The notes under the pieces are model-generated. The model made no database searches, was not told where the DNA came from, and worked only from the letters and a program-made list of their open reading frames with translations. From Lamellibrachia columna (Eukaryota; Annelida; Polychaeta; Sabellida; Siboglinidae), in NCBI GenBank assembly GCA_963662155.1, contig OY759263.1:30235023-30299022 (forward strand): a DNA stretch of 64,000 nt. The letters are read 5' to 3'. Below, piece after piece: positions 43,205-54,900 of the stretch (position 1 is its first letter; every line of letters begins with the position of its first letter). The position numbers were made by a program, and so were the translations under genes.

Positions 43205-43340
43205 GCCCGATCATACACACGCACACACACCACACCACACCACACCACACCACACCACGCGTGCCCGATCATACACACGCACACACACCACACCGCACGC
43301 ACGCGCGCGCGTGCGTGCGTGCGTGTGTGTATACGCACAC
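43205..43340. repeat. (CACAC)n and (GCGT)n simple repeats with a 48-bp duplication
   Basis: CGTGCCCGATCATACACACG occurs twice (43201 and 43259), each followed by CACACCACAC runs, then GCGTGC repeats. Frames here are low-complexity. Confidence 0.9.
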
Positions 43341-43352
43341 CTCCTGAAAAGT

Positions 43353-43830
43353 GTTTCACCATATTTGAACTCGAACCAGCGGGGTATGATCCACAAGAGC
43401 ATGGCGAGATCCAAGATGGAATATTTTTCATCCTCTGAAACATAGCTAGACATACTTGGTGCCATGCATTCAGAGGCGAGCGATCAAAATAATAGCTATG
43501 CCAGAGGCTTCTCTGAGCAGGAATGCCAGCCAACCACGAGCACAAAGAAGACAAGTTGGTGCACTCACCTTGTTCTACCGGATATACCATGGAGAACTCT
43601 ACAGCATGCACCAACTCAGTAGCACATTACCTACTCCTATAGTCGTGCGGCATTCCATCCTCAAACATTGCTGGCCATAAGTGGACATTCATACTTACTG
43701 CCTCCCGCCTCTGGAATGAACTCGCAGAGGAAAATTATTACAATCAGGGAGAGAGAACATTTCACGAAAGGGGTCAACGCCTTCCTTAATTTGTGCCTTC
43801 CGTCAGCACCGGCCAAATAATGGCGAGGGA
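43353..43830 (+). pseudogene. LINE reverse transcriptase C-terminal fossil
   Basis: Plus-strand blocks in shifting frames: RGMIHKSMARSKMEY (43380-43425), IQRRAIKII (43462-43490), RRQVGALTLFYRIYHGEL (43545-43600), then LWNELAEE near 43710 and a degraded tail. This order is typical of the C-terminal region of LINE proteins. Frameshifts and stops make it non-functional. Confidence 0.85.
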
Positions 43831-43978
43831 CAGAAGAAGCCCACATAGACGAAACGAACTATCGTGTCAGCAAACAAAATCTTAGCAATAATAATGCTTC
43901 CTGGTGAAAATCACAACGCTAGCATTAGAAAAAAAATCGGTCGAACTGACGTTTGAACAACTTCGAGCGCGATCGAGC

Positions 43979-44190
43979 ACGCATTGACGCGGAGACGATT
44001 GTTTCGGCGCGCGGCAAAGCAATCGCGGGAATTCAAAGATAATAGGAGACTATGCAATACCCAGATGGCGCCACCCATTAATTAATCCGTTCCTTCAAAC
44101 GTACTTGCTGTAGTTATGCATTGACGTGGAGACGATTGTTTCGGCGCGCGGAAAACCAATCGCGGGAATTCCAAGATAACAGGAGACTAT
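43979..44190. repeat. two direct repeats of about 72 bp, 139 bp apart
   Basis: GCATTGACG(C/T)GGAGACGATT followed by GTTTCGGCGCGCGG, AATCGCGGGAATTC and AGGAGACTAT occurs at about 43980-44052 and 44119-44190. There is no coding content. Confidence 0.85.
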
Positions 44191-45107
44191 ACCTTTTTCT
44201 AGATTTTACGAATTTCATCAGCCAACATGAGAATGTGGGACAAGTCCTATGACCACCATGCGTGCATTTTTGGGCGCTTATCCCCTTTTCACATCATTAG
44301 GGCGTTACAGACACAATTTGTTTGGAAATTATTAGTTTATTTGCAGAAGTGCTCAGGTATAGGCATACTGTTTACATAATAATAATAAAAGTACTTATAT
44401 AACGCCCGATCAATCGAGATTGCTCTCAGGCGCTTTACATGCCATAAAATTGCTAAGAGAATAATTATACTGAGAATAGTCTACACAAATGCTTAACATA
44501 AAAAGACATGCTAACAAAATAACCGTGTTAAAATATTCATCTTAATTTAATGTAGTATACACCTGGTGCTTCGATTTTAATTGAATAATTACCGGTACTT
44601 TTTGCAAAACATAAAAACATAACTATTTTGAAATTCGTTTTTACCGTTTTTATTTATCACAACAATTTAGATGCAGGCGTTAGCGTACATATCTTTGTCA
44701 CATTCGAAGATACTATAGGCGCCTAGCTGTTTCAACTGACCCCGTATACGGGGCAACCTGAAACAGGTGGCGTGGTTAGTTGAAACACTTGTATTATAAA
44801 TGTCATTGAAGTTCTCCAGTTGTGTCGATCTATACGTCAACGTTATCAATATGAAATGTGCCTCAACAACAACAAAAAACGCTTATCACAAGGTACAAGC
44901 ACCGAGTGCCCACTTGTAGCATAGCCATAGCCATAGGGTACACGTGTGTTAGCCACAGAGTTACATCATTAATCATCCCCCCTTTACTAACGGATGTTCT
45001 ATTTATGTATTTGGGGTCACCGCACACTCCCCGACAGTTTCGTTACCCAGCCATAGAGTTACATCATTAATCACCCCTTATAACGGGTGTTCTATTTATG
45101 TCTATGT

Positions 45108-45445
45108 ACCCAGCACATCACCACTGCCACAGGCACAACTTGATTATACATTCAAAACGAACAGGTATGGAGTGACATAGGAATGGTTGGCTAGGCCACT
45201 TCAATGACGTTGTTATTTACGACTTGTTACGTCATTGGCACTGAATAAATTAACAAACAAAGACTAACATTATTGTGCTAATAGACACGTATTAAATACC
45301 AACACAATCAACAACTTTATGCAACTGAAATTTCGAGAGATTTCCTAACAATAATTTACCAAATGAAATAAAGAATGTAGAATCTGCACATGAAACGTAA
45401 GTTGTGGCAGCGCCAGTTGTGAAGTGGTAAGTGGCGCCACCGGCG
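45108..45445. repeat. MITE, CAGTGGCGCCACT family
   Basis: From CATCACCACTGCCACAGGCA to GTAAGTGGCGCCACCGG. Interior phrases GACTTGTTACGTCATTG and GTAGAATCTGCACAT match the copy at 14214. Just before it, a block containing AGAGTTACATCATTAATCA occurs twice (44960 and 45055). Confidence 0.7.
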
Positions 45446-46164
45446 GGTAGTTCGCTAGCCCCGGTTTTTATCACCGCCAGGGGCAGGGTCAAGGCAGATC
45501 AAAATATCAAATCAAATTGTGTTCTGCTTTTCCATATCGGTTACCATGCATGTACGCCGGAAGACAGTTACCGTACACTGTTAACCTGGGTTCAGTATAG
45601 TGCAACACTTCCAGTTATTAATCATACATTCACATGTCTATTCATTTACACAGAATACGAAACATGTAACAATTTTAAACCTACATATCGTTGTCTCCGT
45701 GCACGTTTTACACAAGCAATACTTTTTTCAACATGGACGATGTGTGATAAAGTCGTTGTTCGCCAGAGGGAGCTCTTAAATTTATATTCATTTATGTCAG
45801 TGTAGTATCCAACGTTTAAACTAAAACAGCATTTCAACTAGCCCCTCCCGGTCTCCTATGCAATAAGTGGATAGTATTTTGTTTTGAAGTTTGACACACG
45901 ACAACGTGCGTATAATTATTATTGACGTTTCTCAAGTCCAACATCCATATATTTTGTTGCAACAGACATTGTTAAAAAACAGTAAAATGCTCGTGAGTGC
46001 TGGTACTGGACCCACCCGCCCACCCACTTACTGGCTAGCTTCAACCTATAATTATTGCCTCCAGACACTTCAATCAACCTTTGCCATTTCTAACTCCACC
46101 GGATCCAGTCCCTCATCTTCTGTGAGACAATCAATGGATGTAAATGCTGATCTGTCGTGACTTG

Positions 46165-46760
46165 CTATTCCATGTGCTGGTTGCCACATGATGGTCCACG
46201 GTGATGGTCCACGATGATGGTCCACATGATGGTCCACGATGCCGTTTCATTATTTCGTTTGTAGCAGTGCCCAGGAAATATCAGCCTCCTTTCCCCGTAT
46301 TTTGTTTGTAACTTTACCCATTCCGCTGTAGAGATGTATGGTAGTTTAATGTTGCTGCCAGTGAATGTTGAAAGCGGTTCCCAGCAGTCTTGTGTAACAT
46401 CCATGTAGATGTTTTGCTTTAGTCATTGTCCATGATTCGCACCCGTAGAGGAACACAGACTCTACGGTTGAAATGAATGATGGTTGCTTAATGTTTTGCG
46501 TGGGAACAGACTTTCATATTGGCCGAGCTGGTCGAATGCTCTCTAAGATATTGCCTTCCTGGTCTTGATATATTTGTGTGTAATGCCGGAGCCAAGTTAT
46601 TGGACACCATAGATCTTCTCCAAAACACAACCTTCCCTGGTATTGATGTTTTCATGGTGGTTGTAAACCAACGCAAGAAAGGTGACCTCGTGCGGTTATT
46701 ACAAGACTGTTCGTGACTCCGTAACAGCAGAATAACCTCGTAGAAGCAGTTCCATGAAGC
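46165..46760 (-). pseudogene. LINE reverse transcriptase C-terminal fossil
   Basis: The minus strand reads VFLYGCESWTMTKAKHL (about 46410-46460), the usual LLYGCETW block. After it come MGKVTNKIRGK and FPGHCYKRNNETASW in shifted frames to about 46220. A weaker match (TRKAI, RAFDQLG) extends to about 46760. Several frame breaks are present. Confidence 0.65.
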
Positions 46761-47284
46761 GGCGCAGCAGGAATTATATACAAACGGCGGTTGTGAATGT
46801 ATCAGGCTAATTACTCCCACGCACGGAGTGATACAGATTCATATTTACGAGTCGCCATCTCGGGCTCCCTTTCAACCTTTAAGCTCCCGACTGGTTGCTA
46901 CGACTTGACCGGGGGTCGTTAACTCTATTTTATCATCATGTGGTGCCTTCTCCCCTCGGAAGGCCGACTTTCATGGATCGAAACTGATGTCTGAATTGCG
47001 ACGTTCTTATCAGATCTTTATGTTTGAACTCTATTTACATGTCGTGAATTCGTGAACACAGCAAGTACGAGCGCATTGGAACGTAGCATAATGTCCCACG
47101 TCAACGAGTTCATAAAGTCGGAAGAATAACCGCGACGTAGCTTTCGACCATACGTAACGTAATACTGAAAGACTGCTGTCTAAATGTCAACTATTTAATG
47201 TCCAGTTCTTATTTAATTAAAATATACAACAACGTCCGGTATATGGGTTGGTGAGTTTAATGTGTCGAATTCAGTGAACGCTGG

Positions 47285-47720
47285 GGCAAACATGTCAAGG
47301 CAGCTATTGCAAACGCGAAAAACGCCAGCGGCTTCTTTTACAGAAACCTCAAATGATGTCCAGCCACGGCGTACTCACTCTGCTACAAGGGCCTGGCCCG
47401 CCCAGTGTTGGAGTATGCCTCTCTAGTTTGGGACCCACACCAGCAGAACCTCAAGTTTGACATCGAGTTGTCAGACTTGAGCTGCAGAAATTATAAACCA
47501 GAAGGAAAGTCGACAAGGTTTGTATGATTGCGAAGTCACGAACAATCTTGTCACCATTACACTTCCAACAGAGACACTCCATCCAAGATACAGAACTACC
47601 AGCGGTCAGCAGTGGAAGCTCCATATACAATACTCCGGGGTCAACGTACACATTAACTCGTTCTTCCATTCCGCGATACCTCTCCGAAACTCTATTCCAT
47701 TTGGTACGCACTGTAGCCTC
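47285..47720 (+). pseudogene. LINE reverse transcriptase C-terminal fossil (CR1/L2-like pattern)
   Basis: The plus strand reads NASGFFYRNL, a stop, then CPATAYSLCYKGLARPVLEYASLVWDPH (47360-47440, given here as one motif region; key pieces ARPVLEYA and VWDPH). In shifted frames it continues with LHPRYRTT and NSFFHSAIPLRNSIP (47575-47700). The LEYASxVWDPH motif is typical of CR1/L2-group LINEs. Dead copy. Confidence 0.75.
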
Positions 47721-47899
47721 TCCAGACAGTGGTGTATTTCGGGGGGATTGGGTCATGGCCGCTCTTTGGCTTAATTTTTTCGTACGCAACTATTGCGCTG
47801 CTAAATGGTAGTATGGTAAACCAATGGGTGGGTACACTTGCCCCCCCCCCCCCCGGCTCCACCTTTGCGAGATCCTAGATGCGCCACTAACTCTGCCTC

Positions 47900-48830
47900 C
47901 ACGTGCAAACTGGGAGGTGGGCAGAGTATGTAATATTGATCACATGAAATTATGTTTATAAATTAGTTTTTTAACAGGAAATGACTTAGCAAAAACATGT
48001 ATACAAATTAGCTAACGGAAACAACAGTTGTCTGGTAATAATGATTCCCGTGAAGACTATTAAGTACCAGTGAGTGATTTGGCGTTAATGCATACACGAA
48101 TTTACGTGACGGTGGACGCATAAAGGAATGTATGCTGGATAACACTGTCCCCTTCACTATTTTTGCTCGTCAATTTCTTGACAAATGAAGCGCCATCAGT
48201 GGCCAGTGTAGCCTACGTTTGACATTAGGGAAATACCCCTTTCTATTCCCGTAAAACAAAAAAGGTATTTCGTGTGCCTCGTCATACATCTGAAATACCG
48301 TTATACGTCATGTTTGAATACGTATACACGACAAAAGCCGATGCGATTAGCCACTCATCACCAAGTTTACAATAGACAATGCCTTCATCAATTTTGGGGC
48401 TTGGTGCACGTGCAGAGAACTAGTGGAACCTTACCACCGCGGGCTTTTTGTCCGTTCTACCGGTAGGGAACTAGACTATGGCGTGTGTGGCTATTGAATG
48501 GTTCTTTCAAGATCTAACTATGACTACAAGATCGTTTACGTTTAGACAGACCGTTTACATCTAGGTAGGTACATGACGATTTTTAATAAAACACACATTA
48601 TATGTAGGCATAACAAATATGTCAGGTTTATTATTTCAACTATCAGCCAGACAATGTTTTATATGAAAATTAGGAAAAAATTATATATACAGTATAACAG
48701 GTGTAAGATATAACTCATCAAAAAAACAAACTGGAGTGGTCGTTTATAAAATAAACAGTTTGATGGTGTCTAGTGTTAGCTGATTTTGTTTGACCAACAC
48801 TGGCCTGGCCTGATGAAGGAGGTGGACGTG
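47900..48830. other. intergenic sequence with no recognisable gene
   Basis: Mostly AT-rich. A block at 48025-48070 (GGAAACAACAGTTGTCTGGT and the following CCCGTGAAGACTA) resembles the end of the L32 last exon and its flank at 48885-48930, so part of the gene's 3' region seems duplicated here. No open gene was seen. Confidence 0.5.
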
Positions 48831-48834
48831 TATA

Positions 48835-48840
48835 TTTATT
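48835..48840 (-). terminator. polyadenylation signal AATAAA for the L32 gene
   Basis: TTTATT on the plus strand is AATAAA on the gene strand, 88 nt past the stop codon at 48928. Spacing and strand fit a mammalian-type polyadenylation signal; no transcript data are available. Confidence 0.5.
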
Positions 48841-48927
48841 GTATCAAAAGATAAGCACAGTTATCAAAGGATGTCAGTTTTTTCCTTGGAAACAACAGTT
48901 TTCTGATAACAATGATTCCCGTGAAGA

Positions 48928-51900
48928 CTACTGTCGCCTGAGTGCTTTTGTGAGAAGAAACTTTGAGAACCACTCTGGTCGCGGCTTGTCCACCTCAACA
49001 ACGTATTTTCCTTTGAGCATTTCCCTGTCTCTCTCTTCTTCGCCTTTGTAGACATAGACGACCTCTGTATGAGGGGCATTGTAGTCACGGTCGTCCTTGT
49101 TCATGGCCGCCCGCATCTCGTCTGTCTCTTTCCTCACTTTGTCGTAGCAGTTTCCTATGTTAAAAGATGTTACAAAGAATTAAACTTGGGAGTAAGTTTT
49201 TATAAAGAATAATAAGGAATCAGCTACTCGTGTAAAGTAACTTTGGTCTTGATCAGTGGACCATTTGTGACAGTGTAGAGCTGTAATATAAATATATACC
49301 ATAAATTGCCTACTAATACTAAAATGATTTATCTTGCTTGCCATGATTCATTGATTCAAAGTTTCTCTGGACATCTTGCTGTGTATGCAATACTATGCAT
49401 ACTCAACAACACAATTGTTTTAAATTAACAGGGCGGCATGCCAAAAGAAATGCAAATGTAATTTTTTTTGCTGTAAAAGCATCCTCTCTATTATTATTAA
49501 CAGCCGCATTAGCCTTCTGATTGGTTCATTGGTTTGTTTCATCCTGGAAGGGACTTATTGGAACCATATTTTACAATTTAATTATTGATTCTTATATTGA
49601 AACAACCTTTTAATTATGACTTCTTTCCTTGCCCTTTCTACTTGGTGTAATCATGTTATGGTTAACTCCATACAAAGATGTCATGGCTTCCACAACCTTT
49701 GTATACATTTACCTTGTTCTGTGACTCATTATTGATATATTCCTTCGAGTCATCTGGCATATTTATTTCTAAGCATTGCGACGGTAGGTAAAATAAGGTT
49801 ATATAGCAGCGTTCATCGAATTACTGTTGACAAAATATACTTTTCATGGGGACAGCTGTTTCACAATGAAAATCCACCAGTTGTTCTGAAATTCATAGGA
49901 ATTAACTTAATTAAGCTAAAACCCCCACTCAGCACTGCCACTATGTAGACAGTTCAAGTATTTAAAAGATGCTTTAAATACAATTAAACATCACACTAAT
50001 CACATTCGTTGGCATGCACTATTATATATATATATATATGTATATATTATATATATATGTGGGTAGTTCCGGTGTTATGGACATACATTTCAGACAATTT
50101 TGGACACTTTGTCAAGACGTGCAATATAGCACAATTGGAATAGGTGGATTTTGAAATGGGCACAGTGTGTAACCTAGCTAGTACTATTAACAATAACATG
50201 CCAAATGATAACCCTTCAGCTTTACTCATTTGGGGGAAATGTTCTCAAAATAGCCCCATTATGGACGTACTCAGAGAAAATAATTTTTTAATGTTGCTTC
50301 AAAAACTCTGTGAAGTATGAATATATAAAAAAAATGTGTTTGTACCCTTGACTATAAGCTTCCAAATAAAACAGAAATGCTTTAATTTCCTGCTAGTATC
50401 ATGTGTTGTTACGAACAAACATTTTCCTGTTATCTCGGAATGCTATGGATGTACACTTCACATTTCACTATTTAAAACGCACAAATTACATTATATCAAC
50501 TTCAAAACATTACTGCTTGAAATAAAACTTTAAAATGCATATATTATGAAGAATCAGAATATTCGTATACTTTTATTTAATGTTTTATGAACAAAATCAT
50601 ATTTTTTAGCAGTTCCACTGAAAGCCTGATGTCTGGTCTGTTCTTTCTTTTTAAAGTGAAAATCTGTTGGGCTTCTCAGGAAGCCCCTTTCATCAAGGTT
50701 CATACAGCATAGCTAATAAAGAAACAGACCCAAGATATCATTATGACACAGTATTTTATATTCTATAACATCCATGCATTTTTTAATAACCGTTATGTGC
50801 AAAAGTAGTGTCTTAGCAATACTCTGACAGAACTTGGTAAACCAACAGATGTTCTTATACAGAAAGATACACATGTCAGCTTGAAAACAATTTAAAAACT
50901 CCATAATACCAATCTATTGTTAGTGTTCTTAATATGCTATGTTGTCTAATGAACAAAATGCACTTTGAATCTCTTCTGGTGTTCTACCAATAATGTTCAG
51001 TCTGTTCTTACTATTTTCAAAGACAAATATTTCTTGGGTTTCTCAAAAAAAGTCAGTGCATCCAGGCTTATGCAGCATAATAAACAGATAAACAGGAGAA
51101 CTGTTTGGCTGAGATGTAAAAGAACAAGAGTGAAAAAAATTCCTTTGCTAGGATGTTGTATTTCATATGCATGCGCTTCTTGACATGTCAATACTGATGG
51201 CCCAGTCGATGTAAAATTCCAATGCTGGGCCTACTAATTTTCCCTTGTGAGAGAACTAGCATTAAGTGAAAACAATTACTTCAGAGCCACATGGTGAGTC
51301 GTATGTGGTATGTATCCAGTGTTGTTGAAATATTTGACAAAATGTGATAGCCCTATCAGCTTTGCACTGTTGAGAATTGTGTTATGGACGTACAGTATTA
51401 TGAACGTACATTAATGTGTACATCCATAACGAAAATAAACCACAAACAACGATGAATAAAATAAAGTTAAATATTTGTGCATACTCTGGACTAAAATGTA
51501 CTTTGCCAATTTTTTTTTCATTAAGCAATTATTAATAATACAATCAAAAAAGATTTAATTTTGTGTTATGGACGTACATGCCTGATGTGACCCAAATTGT
51601 ATCCTGGATTCCTATAATCATGCTGCACACAGAGAAATCAAATATATATATATATATATATATAGGGATGCACACATCATCATTCATTGATATTTCTTTC
51701 AGTTAAACACATTGTTTATTATATTCTATTTATTATGTTTTGCAATGTTATACTTTTTTACTGTATGTATGTATGTATGTATGTATGTATGTATGTATGT
51801 ATGAATGCATGCATGCATGTACATACTGTACTCACAGTATCCCTGTGGGAATATTTTGTAATATATACATACATCCATATGATAGTAAAAAAGTATAACA

Positions 51901-54900
51901 TTACAAAACATTCCCAGAGGGATACTATGAATAATTTAGGATAGTTATTTGTTACCTCTGGGCACAGCAGCACTCTGCTGATGGCCAAACAAATTACACT
52001 TGACTGGTCAACACTTTTTCTGAAGTCTCAACCTTGGTGAAAAATTTAAATGCCACAATATAATTAATCATCTAGAATAATAAATAGAACAGAATAAACA
52101 ATAATGTGTTTGACTGAAAGAAATGTCGATGAATGATGATGTGTACATCCGTACATCCTTGAGCCAAGTAAGTGTTATGTAATGGAGTTTACTCTGAATT
52201 TACAGTTATTCATAGACTGTGATACAATACATAGCTCCATCAAAGCAGATTTAGCTGAAACGTATATTCTCAATATTTACAATAATTAGTTAAAGGTTTC
52301 CAACAACTGTGTAGATATATCCTGACAATACTTATGGTAAGAAGACATCATGTACCAATGACCAATGAATATTAGGTATATCCTACATTTCACTAACCCA
52401 TAAATTTAATTATATACACTTACTGAATGGTACTGGGTTTTACGCACAAGTTGCTTCAGAATGTTGTACTGAGCGAGCTTGTGAGGCATTTATAATTTGG
52501 CTTCATAACTACCACTTGAATTAATTGTTTGGTGTGCGTACGTCTATTTATAAGTGTGATACTGGGATTGATTGCACTGGATATCACGCCATGCAGAACA
52601 GCATATATCACAGTAGACAGTGTGTTACCAGTAACAATTACCCATGTAATAAATATAATTATTGTAATTTGTTGTCATTTAATTGCTATTTATATGTTTT
52701 GTATTTAGAAAATGTGTAGTTAATTTAAATATATTTAAGAAACAATGAGCTAAATGCATGTTAGCAGATTATTTTTGCAAGTTAATTATCCCTTGTCTGG
52801 TACTACAGAAAACAAAGATGTTATCACATGACACTATAAAATACACAAACCTAACAGCTAATCTAGTTTACTATTTTGCATAAAAAATTCTAACAAGGCC
52901 AGGCCTTTCATGCATGCAACGTACCGCAAACTGTGTGCGCTAAATGCCAGTGGCCACATTCGAGACATTCCTTGATGTTCTTTCTTGGTGTTGCCCAGTG
53001 CCTCATTTTTGTCACCCCATTGCGTCGAATGTGTCTCCTCTCGAGCGATCGTCGCGATTTTGGAACAGCCCAGAAGAAACCATCGCCAAAGATGTCATCA
53101 ACAATGTTCCTGGGCTCAGAGACACTCTGGTGTGGTTCAGTGCCGCAAGCAAGTGCTGGAGCCCATAGCCCTAGAAATAATAAGAAAATCCACTGTCAAC
53201 ATTGAATCAATGATTCTTCGGCAAAACACACACCGCTATAGCAGATACTGCAAACAGTGCAGACATTATTTTTTTAATTAAAATTAAGCCTTTCCTTTAC
53301 AAAATGTGTCCAAATTTATATATATATATTGTTTAATCAAAATCAATTCAATATGCATTATATATATATATATATACATATATATACTAGTAACATTATA
53401 TTAACATAACATATTATTTTTTAATACATACTTTATTGGTTGAGATGTAAATTGCATATATATGATATAGGACTGTTTTTTATATGAGACAGTTAATCGT
53501 GAATATTGCTACACTCAGCATACAGTGTACTGTGAACAACTGTCATGCACTTGGCTCCTAGAAGGAATAAGGTACAATCTTGCAGCAGTCATCCATTCAA
53601 CACAAGAAATGTCAGATTCAACAGTGAAATACTGTAAAAAAAATTATAAACATTCAGGGCTGGGTCCAATTATGTAATTGTAATTGATTACAGCAAAATT
53701 GTGTAATTGTATTTGATTACGGTTTTGAAATATTGCCACACTAGACCAATCAGGTTTCCTCCAAATGTGTTTCTCAGTGGACCAGCTTTATTGACAGAGA
53801 TTTAACAAGATTTGCCATCCAAACCAAAGGCCCAGATGGCAAGTGGACAAGGAAGCCATTGGCTTATCGAGAGTCCAACAATGTTCATCTACTTATAACC
53901 CGCCAAGATTGGTTAATTAAGGACACCTGTCTCAGACTGCCTGATAATTCCCTTTGTTTGAGAAAGGAAGGCAACATACCACATTGGTATATTTATATTT
54001 AAGTTACAGCATTCACTGTCTGGTGGGTACTGGTCTGTGGTACTAGTGGTGGGTAGCTTTATTATTATTATCATCTTTATTCGGACTCAAGATCCACAAA
54101 CATTTACATATTAAACAAATTGTAAATTAGAAATAGCAGCTAGAAAACAAATTATATTGTGCCGAGATATGAAATCACAGCATTACATTCTTCCTTATTT
54201 AAGACATCGTTATTGTTACAATCTTTCATTTCAACCAATTCACAAATCATGTTTGCATTGTCATAGTATGTAGCATTGACATTGATATTCCACATTTCAT
54301 TACATTTATGCTTAATAGCACTCATAGGCATATACAACAGTTCATGGTGGGTCATGCTGTATTTGGACATAATGTGTCTTACATTCTGGCCCATAGTTGA
54401 CATATAAGCAAATGTCATTGTATTTGCAATATAATTAACAACCATGTTATCTGACAAGGCTACTGTTCTGTAAAACTTTATAAACCTAAAGACTAAAGGT
54501 ACACATTCAGCAAATAATGGTACTAAATCTCTGTGGGAAGCATATGGTAGCTTCCATACCTTACGCAATGCATTACGCCACTGTATGCACATCTTGTTAA
54601 CACTGTCATGCCACAATGGCCATAGTTGAGATCCGTACGATGAACAACAATACTGATGAAACAATTTGTTTTTGACAAGTTTGAAGTGAACCAAACTCAG
54701 ACATAAATCTATTTACATTACAGTTAAATGTCTTGATAGTTGATACCATCAAACACCATTTCATACTTATCAGTTGTGCTAAGTACATTTCCGAGATGTA
54801 TAGTTTTCTCACATGTAGAAACATCTGTACCATTTATTTCACAATGCGGATCAGCATCCTTCTTGTTGTACACCAATAATTTGCTTTTTGACCCATTAAA

